The position numbers and the translations under genes were made by a program. Shown in pieces: positions 1-8,806 of a stretch of 54,881 bases of DNA (the stretch's first letter is position 1; each line of letters opens with the position of its first letter). Below the pieces are notes generated by a model. The model was not told the origin of the DNA and did no database searches. It saw nothing but the letters and a program-made list of their open reading frames with translations. Source of the stretch: G020354785 sp964461435 (lineage in GTDB: Bacteria; Bacteroidota; Bacteroidia; Bacteroidales; UBA10428); assembly GCA_964461435.1 (NCBI GenBank), contig CAYWUI010000021.1, positions 1 to 54,881 on the forward strand. Direction: 5' to 3'.

Positions 1-1
1 A

Positions 2-1417
2 GAAGGGACATTAACAGAAACACAGCAATACAAGGTAAGAGATATTGAACTTGCAGATTTCGGGCGTAAAGAGATGGAAATAGCTGAAAAAGAGATGCCC
101 GGTCTTATGGCAATAAGAAAAAAGTACAAAGATTCAAAACCATTGGCAGGAGCCAGAATTTCCGGTTCCCTGCATATGACAATTCAGACGGCTGTTTTGA
201 TAGAAACTCTTGTTGAACTGGGAGCACAAGTGAGATGGGCAAGCTGCAATATTTTTTCCACCCAGGACCATGCTGCAGCAGCTATAGCCAAAGCAGGGAT
301 ACCGGTATTTGCATGGAAGGGGGAAACACTGGAAGAATACTGGTGGTGTACGGATCAGGCGCTTACTTTTCCGGGTGGCAAGGGCCCCAGCCTGGTTGTT
401 GACGACGGTGGAGACGCAACTCTTCTTATACATAAAGGATACAGGGCTGAAAATGATCCTTCTGTTGTCGAAGTAAAACCATCAAATAATGAAGAAAAGG
501 TGATACTTAACCAGCTTAAGAAAACCCTTGAAGCAGATCCCGGGAAATGGCATCGTATAGCGCAGGACTGGAAAGGAGTATCTGAAGAAACAACAACAGG
601 GGTTCACAGGTTATATCAAATGCAGGAGAGGGGAGAACTCCTGGTGCCTGCCATAAATGTTAATGACTCGGTTACCAAATCAAAGTTCGATAATTTATAC
701 GGATGCAGGGAATCCCTCGCTGATGGTATAAAAAGAGCAACCGATGTAATGATAGCCGGCAAGGTTGTCGTCGTTCTGGGTTATGGAGATGTGGGAAAGG
801 GTTGTGCAAAGTCGATGAGGGCTTACGGGGCAAGGGTGGTAGTGACGGAAATTGATCCAATATGTGCATTGCAGGCTGCAATGGAAGGATTTAAAGTAAC
901 TACAATGGAGGATGCTTTGAAAGAGGGAAATATTTTTGTTACAGCGACAGGTAATAAAGACGTAATCACTACCGGGCATATGACACGGATGAAAGATCAG
1001 GCAATTATATGCAACATAGGACATTTTGATAATGAAATACAGGTAGATAATCTGAATGCTTTTTCAGGAATTACAAGAATAAACATTAAACCGCAGGTCG
1101 ATAAATATACTTTTCCGGACAGGCATTCAATATTTCTTCTTGCCGAAGGCAGACTGGTAAATCTGGGATGTGCAACCGGACATCCTTCTTTTGTGATGAG
1201 CAACTCTTTTACAAATCAGGTTCTTGCCCAAATAGATCTGCGGCAAAATGATTATGCTGTCGGAGTATACCGGTTGCCAAAAAAACTGGATGAGGAAGTG
1301 GCGAAGTTACATCTCGAGCAACTTGGCGTTAAACTTACCAGGTTAACAAAAGAGCAGGCCGATTATATAGGCGTGCCCATTGAAGGGCCATATAAATCTG
1401 ATCATTACAGATATTAA
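2..1417 (+). CDS. ahcY: Adenosylhomocysteinase, 5' end cut by window edge
   Basis: Hydrolyses S-adenosylhomocysteine to adenosine and homocysteine with tightly bound NAD, removing the inhibitory product of methyltransferases. The reading frame is open from base 2 and already encodes the typical N-terminal stretch YKVRDIELADFGRKE before the first ATG at 74, so the true start lies just left of the window and the ATG at 74 is internal. Visible landmarks: the NAD Rossmann motif GYGDVGKG near base 780, the substrate-site stretch YGCRESLADGI near base 700, and the C-terminal KSDHYRY, whose Lys and Tyr reach the cofactor of the neighbouring subunit in known structures. The central insert seen in many bacterial enzymes is present. 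No operon partner is visible downstream; the next gene is convergent. Confidence 0.97.
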   Translation, partial: EGTLTETQQYKVRDIELADFGRKEMEIAEKEMPGLMAIRKKYKDSKPLAGARISGSLHMTIQTAVLIETLVELGAQVRWASCNIFSTQDHAAAAIAKAGIPVFAWKGETLEEYWWCTDQALTFPGGKGPSLVVDDGGDATLLIHKGYRAENDPSVVEVKPSNNEEKVILNQLKKTLEADPGKWHRIAQDWKGVSEETTTGVHRLYQMQERGELLVPAINVNDSVTKSKFDNLYGCRESLADGIKRATDVMIAGKVVVVLGYGDVGKGCAKSMRAYGARVVVTEIDPICALQAAMEGFKVTTMEDALKEGNIFVTATGNKDVITTGHMTRMKDQAIICNIGHFDNEIQVDNLNAFSGITRINIKPQVDKYTFPDRHSIFLLAEGRLVNLGCATGHPSFVMSNSFTNQVLAQIDLRQNDYAVGVYRLPKKLDEEVAKLHLEQLGVKLTRLTKEQADYIGVPIEGPYKSDHYRY

Positions 1418-1473
1418 TATTTCAGGAAAGGAATCAGAAAGACAACTTCTTTTAATTTTTCTGCAAAGTAATT

Positions 1474-1944
1474 CTAATTGTAAATATATAATATATTGGT
1501 ATTGGGATTAAAGGCTGTTTTGTATTGCTTAAGAGGACATTGAGAAACACTTTCATCGGAAGGGAAACCCGAATACCATAACTGATATCTGGAACTGCAA
1601 ACAGGACATACTGCATACATAAAATTGCCGGGATCCTCGACAGGAATACTTTCACTTATATGATATGTGCATGTTCTGTCATATGCAAAATACTCGTCAT
1701 CACTGTTACAATATATTATTATTCCGTTATTGTTATAGCCTAATGAACTTACACCGGCAATAGTGTTATTTATTACCATCGATTGTGTAGGAGCAAGGTT
1801 GAAAAGTACCATATTTAATGAAATGTTAACATATGTGTCAGGTACAACATCACAACTTTCTTTTTCACATTTTACAGGCAGCAAATGAAAAAGAACTATT
1901 AGAAAAAAAATTTTTAACTTTGAGTATGTAATTTTAATTTTCAA
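1474..1944 (-). CDS. Rieske-like secreted or lipoprotein, TTG start
   Basis: A 156-residue protein with an N-terminal hydrophobic segment (residues about 10-25) ending in PVKC, which may be a loose lipobox (Cys26) or simply a signal peptide. The C-terminal half resembles the Rieske-fold small proteins common in Bacteroidota: C92-T-Y-H95, then C113-P-V-C116 followed by SSRY, and a later PLKQYKT strand. A true Rieske [2Fe-2S] site is CxH plus CxxH; here the spacing and ligands are CxxH and CxxC, so cluster binding is doubtful and a metal or structural site is equally possible. The start must be non-ATG: TTG at 1944 is the best candidate because the first in-frame ATG falls after the signal segment. 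It is divergent from the gene beginning at about 1981, with only about 36 bp between them. Function unknown. Confidence 0.72.
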   Translation of the reverse strand: MKIKITYSKLKIFFLIVLFHLLPVKCEKESCDVVPDTYVNISLNMVLFNLAPTQSMVINNTIAGVSSLGYNNNGIIIYCNSDDEYFAYDRTCTYHISESIPVEDPGNFMYAVCPVCSSRYQLWYSGFPSDESVSQCPLKQYKTAFNPNTNILYIYN

Positions 1945-1980
1945 TAATACCTGGATTTAAATAAAAGTATTTATCTGATC

Positions 1981-2271
1981 ATTAAACGTATCATATTATT
2001 TCTAATTGTTGCAAATTTAGCAATTCTTGGTTTGCGGTCACAATCAGGAAAGGTTAAATTGGCTCAAAAGGATGCTGAGAAAATTGAACAACTGCAAAAG
2101 AGATACTATCTGAAAGCCCGTAAGGATGTAATAAAAAGAAGAAGAGAAATGCAGGATGAAACGACACAGAAGAGAATGAAAGAGGCGGACAGGAGAGCCC
2201 GCAGGTTCAACAGAAGTCATAACGGCATATTCATTATTAAATATTTTAAGAAAAGAAAAAAAAGGAAATAA
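1981..2271 (+). CDS. Small secreted basic, helical protein; probable ATT start
   Basis: The conventional start would be TTG at 2032 (79 residues), but the frame stays open upstream and encodes a clear signal peptide: after ATT at 1981 come Lys-Arg, then IILFLIVANLAILGL and a plausible signal-peptidase site at LRS/QS. No ATG, GTG or TTG precedes this segment, so initiation at ATT (1981), or CTG at 1975, is inferred. The mature part is about 75 residues, extremely rich in Lys, Arg, Glu and Gln, predicted as a long charged helix (LAQKDAEKIEQLQKRYYLKA), and ends KKRKKRK. I recognise this as similar in style to small unnamed Bacteroidota secreted proteins, but no function can be assigned. It sits 3 bp before the next gene, so the two are probably co-transcribed. 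Confidence 0.6.
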   Translation: MKRIILFLIVANLAILGLRSQSGKVKLAQKDAEKIEQLQKRYYLKARKDVIKRRREMQDETTQKRMKEADRRARRFNRSHNGIFIIKYFKKRKKRK

Positions 2272-2274
2272 ATT

Positions 2275-2790
2275 ATGAAAGATTTTGTTGGAATAATTAT
2301 TTATTTGTTACTGGCTGTTATCGGTATACTGGCCAGTGTATACAGACAAAAAAATAAACGGGGATCAGTAAAAACCCCTCCAATTCCACCTGCACCTTTT
2401 AACACAGAAACGGGGGAAAGTTATGAAACTGAATTTGATCCGTTTGCAGGTTTTTTCGGAGAAGAACCGGCAGCCGCTAAAGAGGAATATGTAGTAGCCG
2501 AAGAGGAGAGCAAGACTGAAGAAATGTTAGCAGAAAAGAAGGCCGATAATAAAAGTTATGTGGAGGGTGAAGCAGTGTTTAAAGAAACAGAACGAAATCT
2601 TAATTCAGGTGACACTTCATATGAATCACCGGATGTATTTGCAGAGACTGAATACGGTGAGGGACGCTCAGTTACTGAAGAAGAAAAGCCTGCAATAACT
2701 GATTATTCTGAATCAGCAGAAAAGAAAGAAGAATTTGATTTAAGAACAGCAATTATATATTCGGAAATTCTTAAAAGAAATGAATATTAG
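2275..2790 (+). CDS. Single-pass membrane protein with acidic cytoplasmic tail, unknown function
   Basis: The 171-residue product starts with one transmembrane helix (residues about 4-22, VGIIIYLLLAVIGILASVY) followed by a positive patch RQKNKRG, which predicts a cytoplasmic C-terminus. A proline-rich linker (TPPIPPAPF) leads into a long Glu-rich, probably disordered region. The protein closes with a more conserved-looking hydrophobic/charged end, FDLRTAIIYSEILKRNEY, of a kind found at the C-terminus of small Bacteroidota membrane proteins; this end is likely the functional or binding part. It starts 3 bp after the preceding small secreted protein, so the pair looks like a two-gene operon ahead of greA. 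No catalytic motif is visible. Confidence 0.8.
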   Translation: MKDFVGIIIYLLLAVIGILASVYRQKNKRGSVKTPPIPPAPFNTETGESYETEFDPFAGFFGEEPAAAKEEYVVAEEESKTEEMLAEKKADNKSYVEGEAVFKETERNLNSGDTSYESPDVFAETEYGEGRSVTEEEKPAITDYSESAEKKEEFDLRTAIIYSEILKRNEY

Positions 2791-2864
2791 TATTATTATA
2801 AATAATTTTATATTTTTAATATTTATACTAAGCGTACAATTTTTTTAAGTTAAATTTTTTTCAT

Positions 2865-2872
2865 TAATTTTG
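2865..2872 (+). promoter_or_regulatory. Probable -7 element of greA promoter
   Basis: TAATTTTG matches the Bacteroidota -7 consensus TAnnTTTG exactly and lies 77 bp before the greA ATG in a T-rich gap. The expected -33 TTTG position holds only a T-run, so the match is partial. Confidence 0.45.
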
Positions 2873-2948
2873 TGTTTATTAAAGAGTTCTGAGTTTTCGG
2901 GATTCTTTTTTGTTTTTTTAATAATTTCAATTAAACGGAGTCTGTAAT

Positions 2949-3422
2949 ATGGCAAATTTCTCATATGTTACTGAAGAAGGGTTGAAGAAGTTGAAAGAAG
3001 AATTGGATCATTTGATGAATGTTGAGCGTCCGGCTATTTCAAAACTTATTGCTGAGGCAAGAGATAAAGGTGATTTGACAGAAAATGCAGAATATGTTGC
3101 TGCGAAAGAAGCCCAGGGAATGCTTGAAATGAAGATATCTAAACTTCAGGATATGCTGCATAACACAAGAATTATTGATGAGTCAAAAATTGACACTTCA
3201 AGAATTCAGATACTAAATAAAGTTAAGATTAAAAACAAGCTTAATAATAAGATTATGGAGTATACTATTGTATCTGAAAGTGAAGCTAACCTGAAGAAAG
3301 GTAAAATATCCTTCAACACGCCAATAGCTAAAGGACTAATAGGAAAGAAAGTAGGCGATATTGTGGAGATTAATGTTCCCTCCGGAGTTATCTCTTATGA
3401 GATTATTGAAATATCAAGATAG
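2949..3422 (+). CDS. greA: Transcription elongation factor GreA
   Basis: Rescues backtracked RNA polymerase by inserting its coiled coil into the secondary channel and stimulating cleavage of the nascent RNA. The 157-residue length is typical. Residues 1-75 form the coiled coil with the acidic tip GDLTENAEY; D42 and E45 correspond to the catalytic D41 and E44 of E. coli GreA. The C-terminal FKBP-like domain ends with VGDIVEINVPSGVISYEI. A GGAG lies about 9 bp upstream of the ATG, one of the few Shine-Dalgarno-like sequences in this window. Monocistronic or followed by the HIT gene 75 bp later. Confidence 0.97.
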   Translation: MANFSYVTEEGLKKLKEELDHLMNVERPAISKLIAEARDKGDLTENAEYVAAKEAQGMLEMKISKLQDMLHNTRIIDESKIDTSRIQILNKVKIKNKLNNKIMEYTIVSESEANLKKGKISFNTPIAKGLIGKKVGDIVEINVPSGVISYEIIEISR

Positions 3423-3496
3423 ATAATATTTTATAGCCTGTAATTAAAATGGCTCTTTTTAAAATCTAATCCCTGAATTTTAAACTAATTGGTGAA

Positions 3497-3892
3497 ATGG
3501 CGAGTATCTTCACCAGAATAATAAGAGGAGAGATTCCTTGTTACAAAATAGATGAGGACAATGATTTTTTAGCCTTTTTGGATATAAATCCTCTTGCCAA
3601 AGGACATACACTTGTTGTTCCCAAGATAGAAATAGACTACCTCTTTGATTTGGATGACAGGCTGCTGGCGGGCATAGGTGTTTTTTCAAAAAAGATTGCA
3701 AGAGCAATTGATAAGGTTATTGATTGTAAACGGGTTGGAGTGGCTGTGCTCGGACTGGAGGTACCGCATGCACATATTCATCTTATACCTGTAAACAGCT
3801 TATATGATATTGATTTTTCAAAACCCAAGCTAAAATTAAGTGATACGGAATTCAGGGAGATTGCGGAGATGATTAAAGAAGCCCTGAAGTAA
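3497..3892 (+). CDS. HIT-family (histidine triad) nucleotide hydrolase
   Basis: A 131-residue HIT protein of the Hint branch, which typically hydrolyses adenosine 5'-phosphoramidates or AMP-lysine type substrates in the cytosol. It shows the N-terminal SIFTRIIRGEIPCYKI, the central AKGHTLVVPK strand, and the catalytic triad motif H91-A-H93-I-H95-L. In many HIT proteins the sequence before the triad is GQ-V-H; here it is EVPHAHIH, an ordinary variant. The gene follows greA by 75 bp in the same direction, an arrangement consistent with co-transcription. The ATG at 3497 gives the canonical MASIFTRI start. The exact physiological substrate cannot be read from the sequence. Confidence 0.94.
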   Translation: MASIFTRIIRGEIPCYKIDEDNDFLAFLDINPLAKGHTLVVPKIEIDYLFDLDDRLLAGIGVFSKKIARAIDKVIDCKRVGVAVLGLEVPHAHIHLIPVNSLYDIDFSKPKLKLSDTEFREIAEMIKEALK

Positions 3893-3910
3893 AAAGTTTG
3901 TTATTAATTA

Positions 3911-4468
3911 TTATTCCTGGTTTATCCTTCCCGGATTTTTTTTTATAAATTCATTCCAGCTTTTATACGAGCCCGGTTCATTTAATAAGTTATTCTGATA
4001 AAAATGACACATAGCGACGGCCAGACCATCTGTGGCATCGAGATTCCTGGGGATTTTGTCAATTTTTAGTATATTCTTCAACATTGCTGCAACCTGTTCT
4101 TTTGATGCATTGCCATGACCGGTTATTGAAAGCTTTATTTTTCGCGGGGAATACTCAAATACGGGGATTGCCCGGTTCAGTGCAGCCGAAATTGCAACAC
4201 CCTGTGCCCTTCCAAGAAGCAACATTGACTGTACGTTCTTACCATAAAAAGGAGCTTCTATAGCAAGCTCATCAGGAAGATAATGCTCAATTAGCTCTAT
4301 TGTTTTTTCAAATAATTTTTTCAATTTAACATAATGATCAGTAATTTTTTTTAATTCAATAATGTCAAGATTAACAAGCAGGGGCAGGGAATTAACAATC
4401 TTTATTATACCATAACCCATTATGTTAGTTCCGGGGTCAATACCCAGTATTATTCTTTCATTTTTCAA
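3911..4468 (-). CDS. ruvC: Crossover junction endodeoxyribonuclease RuvC
   Basis: Resolves Holliday junctions by paired nicking, acting with RuvAB in recombinational repair. The 185-residue protein has an RNase H-like fold with all four acidic catalytic residues in their usual places: D11 in GIDPGT, E71 in AIEAPF, D144 and D147 in LDATDGLAVAMCH. The ISKEQV-like region is present as NASKEQVAAML. A C-terminal tail of about 25 residues extends beyond the core. It lies 15 bp downstream of the S41 lipoprotein gene on the same strand, so it may be read through from it; ruvA and ruvB are not in the window. Tail-to-tail with the HIT gene, with no obvious terminator in the 18-bp gap. Confidence 0.96.
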   Translation of the reverse strand: MKNERIILGIDPGTNIMGYGIIKIVNSLPLLVNLDIIELKKITDHYVKLKKLFEKTIELIEHYLPDELAIEAPFYGKNVQSMLLLGRAQGVAISAALNRAIPVFEYSPRKIKLSITGHGNASKEQVAAMLKNILKIDKIPRNLDATDGLAVAMCHFYQNNLLNEPGSYKSWNEFIKKNPGRINQE

Positions 4469-4483
4469 TTCACAAACATTAAA

Positions 4484-5797
4484 TTAATATGCTTTCAGGA
4501 ACTTGTTTATAGGTCTGACAGGTTCCAGTAAATTCGTTCTTCCTGTTGATTTTAAATGCAAGGCTGAAGGTATTCCGGTTTCCATATAATTTAGTGTTTC
4601 TTCAAGACAATCTTCTTCAGGATCGCCAAAATCTCTTGTTATATCATCATCTGAGTAAGAATCAGGAACAAGGCCGTCATAAAAATCACCTTCATCATTG
4701 GCATTTGTGAACCTGAAGCAAACGGGTAAAACCACGTAGTCGTAATTTATAAAAGGTATAGCAAGCATACCCACGGGCTTGCCATATGTATTATCACCTA
4801 TTAAGGAAACGCCCATAAACGGACTTAAACCGTTAATCAATAATTCACTTGCGGAAGCAGTCGAATTTGTACCAATAAAAAAGATCCTTTCCAGGTATAA
4901 TCCGTTTTCTTTGAACGGGACATTAACGACTGTATCCAGTTCATGGTGTTTGTTATTATAAAGTAATTTTATAAAGGCTTTATCCGAATTACTACTTCCT
5001 GCAATCCAGCCGGCTAGATATTCTGCCACTGACAAGCTTCCCCCGGAATTATATCTGAGGTCTATAATAAGCTCATCAATACTGTTGTTCTTAAATTCTG
5101 TAAAGGCATCATCTATTTCTGAAATTGCCGTTTCAATGAAGTCCTGAAACACCATGTAGCCAAAAAGCTTATTATTTGCATGTATAATATCATAATATAA
5201 CACCGGCGTTATATCCAGCAATTCTTTAACCAGATAAAGGGTTACTGGTTCTCCATCAGCATTTATAAATGTGAATTTATTTCTTATGCCGATTTCTTTA
5301 GGACCTATGAGTTCGCTAAAATTATCACGCGTAACTGCTACATCATTTATTGAGTCGACGATCCAGCTCCTTCTTACACCTTCTTCAAATGCGTGGGTAG
5401 ACCTGTACACAAAACAAATTCTTATTCTGCCTGTGCTGTCTTCTCCTAAAAGTATTCCATGACCAATCATTTCTCCTTCTTCAAAGTACCGGTTATATTC
5501 TTCTTTTGGCAGCACAACACTCCATTGGTCCGGCGGGTCATGCCTCAAATAGTCCATAAGTTCATACGGATTATCAAAACTGCCGACATCAACATCAGGC
5601 AGGTATTCATACCACAGATATAAATCCTGCATCAAATTATAGATCTCCCTGTTTACCAGGTAACTATCATTTATATCAACTTTAGTACACGCCTGAATGA
5701 GAATGATGAAAGCAACAGGCATTAATAAAGACTTTATGAAACGATAGTATATTTTAAATATCTTTATATTATCACAGATCCTCAACATAATAACCAT
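4484..5797 (-). CDS. S41-family peptidase, lipoprotein
   Basis: A 437-residue envelope serine protease of the C-terminal-processing peptidase family. A long N-terminal basic region precedes a hydrophobic stretch ending in the lipobox LIQAC (Cys37), predicting a lipid-anchored periplasmic or outer-membrane protein. A region with PDZ-like character (residues about 105-190) precedes the catalytic domain. Catalytic Ser315 lies in STASASELL and Lys340 in TYGKPVG; their 25-residue spacing equals that of the E. coli Prc dyad. The substrate-binding stretch DLRYNSGGSLSVAEYL is also typical. Internal starts at residues 4 or 26 are possible but the latter would leave too short an n-region. Members of this type are common in Bacteroidota; the target protein is unknown. 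Confidence 0.9.
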   Translation of the reverse strand: MVIMLRICDNIKIFKIYYRFIKSLLMPVAFIILIQACTKVDINDSYLVNREIYNLMQDLYLWYEYLPDVDVGSFDNPYELMDYLRHDPPDQWSVVLPKEEYNRYFEEGEMIGHGILLGEDSTGRIRICFVYRSTHAFEEGVRRSWIVDSINDVAVTRDNFSELIGPKEIGIRNKFTFINADGEPVTLYLVKELLDITPVLYYDIIHANNKLFGYMVFQDFIETAISEIDDAFTEFKNNSIDELIIDLRYNSGGSLSVAEYLAGWIAGSSNSDKAFIKLLYNNKHHELDTVVNVPFKENGLYLERIFFIGTNSTASASELLINGLSPFMGVSLIGDNTYGKPVGMLAIPFINYDYVVLPVCFRFTNANDEGDFYDGLVPDSYSDDDITRDFGDPEEDCLEETLNYMETGIPSALHLKSTGRTNLLEPVRPINKFLKAY

Positions 5798-5877
5798 AAT
5801 TTGTTCAGCAAATAATAACTTATCACCTCACCAGGTATTATTTATAAAAAGTGACTAATCATAGGAACTATTAATAA

Positions 5878-6759
5878 CTATCTAAATCGCTGAATTATTA
5901 TACCCAAAACTATTAAAATTAATCCAATAATGGATGTAATAAATATTTCTTCCTTAAGGATAAAGTGTATTAATATTAGTGATAAAAAAGGAGTTATATA
6001 TATTAAATTGACTATTTTATCAGTTGACTTTGATAATTGCAATGCCTTAAGCCAGAATATAAAGGTAATTCCCATTTCAAACAGGCCTGTATAAATTGCG
6101 GCATAAAAGCCTTTTGTCAGCATAATTTTAAAATCTGACAAAACAAGGCATGTAATTATTATAAATATTCCTGAACACAGGAAGTTAAAGAATATTTTAA
6201 CTTCTTCATCCCTTTTATCTTTTATGTTATAAATCCAGTATAGTGACCAGATAACCGCTGATATCAATGCCAGAAAGATGCCAAGGGGATTATTTATTTT
6301 ATAGCTTGTTAAGTTGCCCTGGGCTGAAATAAAAATAACTCCGATGAAGCTAACGAGTATTCCCAGGATGCTTTTAAATGATATTTTCTGCCCCAGTAAT
6401 AGAATTGACATAACAGTTAATACAACAGGCCAGGTAAAGTTTAAGGGTTGTGCAATTTGTGCAGGGAGCAGTGAATATGCTTTAAATAATACTATATAAT
6501 AAATATACGGATTAAGGAATCCAAGAAAAAGTGACCGGCTATGATACAGGATGCTATAATTTAATATTTTATATAATTTGCCACTTATAATTAGAATAAT
6601 AAAAGCAGATAAGATAGCCGTGAAATTTGAAATCAGCAAGAGATGCAGGATATTTAAATCATTAAGAGCGATTTTAAATGCTGAAGCTACGGTTGACCAG
6701 AAAATAATAGTTAAAAAGGCAAAAACACAGGACTTCCGGTTATTATTATCTTTATCCAT
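5878..6759 (-). CDS. EamA/DMT-family transporter
   Basis: A 293-residue inner-membrane protein with ten predicted transmembrane helices arranged as two repeats of five, the hallmark of the drug/metabolite transporter superfamily. The first helix carries the familiar FLTIIFWSTVASAFKIAL and each repeat ends with a helix like ILGILVSFIGVIFISA (first) and IGLILIVLGIIIQRF (second). The N-terminus has the charged head MDKDNNNRK, which fits cytoplasmic location. Substrates of this family range from amino acids and metabolites to drugs and cannot be inferred here. The gene stands alone between the S41 lipoprotein gene (80 bp downstream on the same strand) and the divergent OmpL47-repeat gene. Confidence 0.9.
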   Translation of the reverse strand: MDKDNNNRKSCVFAFLTIIFWSTVASAFKIALNDLNILHLLLISNFTAILSAFIILIISGKLYKILNYSILYHSRSLFLGFLNPYIYYIVLFKAYSLLPAQIAQPLNFTWPVVLTVMSILLLGQKISFKSILGILVSFIGVIFISAQGNLTSYKINNPLGIFLALISAVIWSLYWIYNIKDKRDEEVKIFFNFLCSGIFIIITCLVLSDFKIMLTKGFYAAIYTGLFEMGITFIFWLKALQLSKSTDKIVNLIYITPFLSLILIHFILKEEIFITSIIGLILIVLGIIIQRFR

Positions 6760-6989
6760 TAATTATTTATTGATAATAGTAATGAATTAATATCTTTTTG
6801 AAGTATTTTTATAATAAATTGCATAATATACCAAAAATTATGAATATCTAATTTTGTTATTTCTTATTAATAACTTAATTTCAGTTATAGGATAAATCAG
6901 GTACATGAACGATAAATTGACTTGCACATTTATCAGAAATACATTAAAACCAGTTCTTAGACATATTTGGTATTTTTTTAAAAACATTA

Positions 6990-8801
6990 ATGTATATGAA
7001 ACTTAAATCGATTAGTGTGAATAAAACAGGTAAAAAATTGTTTTTGATTTTAAGCTTAAGTTTTTTGTTGATTGTAACACTTTCAGCCCAGGAGCAGTTA
7101 CAACATACAAAAAAGGTATATATATCGCCAACGGGAAGGGTTTTCATCCAGAAGTCTTTACCCGTATATTTGAGAGTATCGACATCTCCGGAGGATGATG
7201 CTAAGAGTTATTTATTAAAAAGTGAAGTAACTACCAAATATTCAAATCCTATGTATTTTGATACGGAAGGGTATAATACTGTCCGTTCTCCATGGTGTGT
7301 CGATACTGAGACCAGGAATGTGATATATCCGAAGCAGGACATCATATTTGAAGTTTATGCCGATAGCCATCCTCCGCAATCAAAAGTGAAATATGAAGGG
7401 ACAAGTTCCTATATAAGGGATGGTAAGAAATACTTTGGACGGGGTATAGAATTAATAATTACATCAACAGACGCTCTATCGGGAGTGGAGCAAATATTTT
7501 ATTCCATAAATAATGAAGCTTTAAAACCCTATACAGGCAGTATTTCGTTGACTGAGGAGGGAGAATATACTCTGAAGTATTATGCGGTGGACAATGTTGG
7601 CAATGCCGAGGACATAAAAACTGAGTCTTATATTATAGATATGACCCAGCCTCAGACTGAATATAAAGTTGACGGGTTGTCAAATGACAATTATCTGTCA
7701 CCTGATGCGAAGATAATTTTAAAAAGCAAGGACATTTTATCGGGAGTGAAGGCTACTTATTATCAGATAAATAACGGTAATGTTTTAATATACAGCACAC
7801 CTATACCTGTTAAAGTACTTGGTTCTGAAGTGGGGACTATATCTTATTATGCTGTTGATAATTTAGGCAACGAGGAAAAGAAAAAAGTTATTGGCGGTAT
7901 TGCTCCCAAAGCTGGGTCTGGCGAAAATGGGGATAACCAGGATGTTATTTTCGAGTTTTATATCGACAACACACCTCCTGAAGTCATTTTAAGCTTTGAG
8001 GGTAATAAATATCAGGGAAATTATTTTTATATTTCACCGGTGACTATGATTAATCTGTCTGCCAAAGATGACAAATCAGGAGTTGACAAGATCAAGTATG
8101 GAATTAACTCTTCCCTGATTTTAAATGAGTACAATAAACCTTTCAGCATTAGCAATCCCGGACTGAATACTGTATATTATACTGCTATTGATTATGTAGG
8201 TAACTGGGCAGCACTTGGTACCCGGAAGGTATATGTTGATTCCAGGGCCCCTGAGGCAGGAATTAGTTTCTCCGGGTTATATTTTTTTAACCGGGATACC
8301 TTGTATATTACAAAAGATACAAAAATTTTAATAGATAACGCTGATAATGAATCAGGGATAAGCAAGATTTATTATAAAATTGATAATAACGAATTCAATG
8401 AATATTCCTCGCAAATTCAAATTAATGAGGAAGGATTTCATAATATCACATTTTATGGTATAGATAATGTAAGTAATGAAGCAAAGCAACAGGCAAAGGG
8501 GGTATTTGTTGATCTTACACCTCCTATAATTCATTACCAGTTCAGTGTGCCGCCGATTGGCTCCAAAATAATCAGGGATGAAGAATATACAGTATATCCT
8601 TCAAATACGATTATTTATCTGGGCTCGACCGATTATGCTTCAGGTGGGAAAAAACTTGAGTACATTATAAATAACGATCCCGTGAAAACCGAGTTACCAA
8701 TTACAAATTTTAAACCGGGTAATTATTTTATTGATATTATTGCATACGACGAGCTAAATAATAAGCAGGTTAGTAAACTGAAATTTTCTATAGAAAATTA
8801 G
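6990..8801 (+). CDS. Secreted protein with five OmpL47-type repeats
   Basis: A 603-residue exported protein. The n-region has several Lys, followed by a hydrophobic core and a cleavage site near LSAQ/EQ. An N-terminal domain (about residues 40-130, YISPTGRVFIQKSLPVYLRV) is followed by five repeats of about 90-100 residues beginning near residues 154, 241, 353, 445 and 540. Each repeat has the pattern S/T-D-x-x-SG-V-x-x-x-x-Y-x-I-N, then an x-YYAVDNVGN-like strand, and a linker of the form VDxTPPE. This is the OmpL47-type beta-sandwich arrangement found in surface proteins of several phyla. No type IX C-terminal sorting signal is evident. It is 5 bp from the yfiR-like gene and surely co-transcribed. 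An ATG two codons in (6996) is an equally good start. Confidence 0.85.
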   Translation: MYMKLKSISVNKTGKKLFLILSLSFLLIVTLSAQEQLQHTKKVYISPTGRVFIQKSLPVYLRVSTSPEDDAKSYLLKSEVTTKYSNPMYFDTEGYNTVRSPWCVDTETRNVIYPKQDIIFEVYADSHPPQSKVKYEGTSSYIRDGKKYFGRGIELIITSTDALSGVEQIFYSINNEALKPYTGSISLTEEGEYTLKYYAVDNVGNAEDIKTESYIIDMTQPQTEYKVDGLSNDNYLSPDAKIILKSKDILSGVKATYYQINNGNVLIYSTPIPVKVLGSEVGTISYYAVDNLGNEEKKKVIGGIAPKAGSGENGDNQDVIFEFYIDNTPPEVILSFEGNKYQGNYFYISPVTMINLSAKDDKSGVDKIKYGINSSLILNEYNKPFSISNPGLNTVYYTAIDYVGNWAALGTRKVYVDSRAPEAGISFSGLYFFNRDTLYITKDTKILIDNADNESGISKIYYKIDNNEFNEYSSQIQINEEGFHNITFYGIDNVSNEAKQQAKGVFVDLTPPIIHYQFSVPPIGSKIIRDEEYTVYPSNTIIYLGSTDYASGGKKLEYIINNDPVKTELPITNFKPGNYFIDIIAYDELNNKQVSKLKFSIEN

Positions 8802-8806
8802 GATGG

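Noticed and set aside
3423..3496. Hairpin terminator after greA (AGCC ... GGCT then CTTTTT)
   Set aside because: Only a 4-bp stem with a 12-nt loop; too weak to call.
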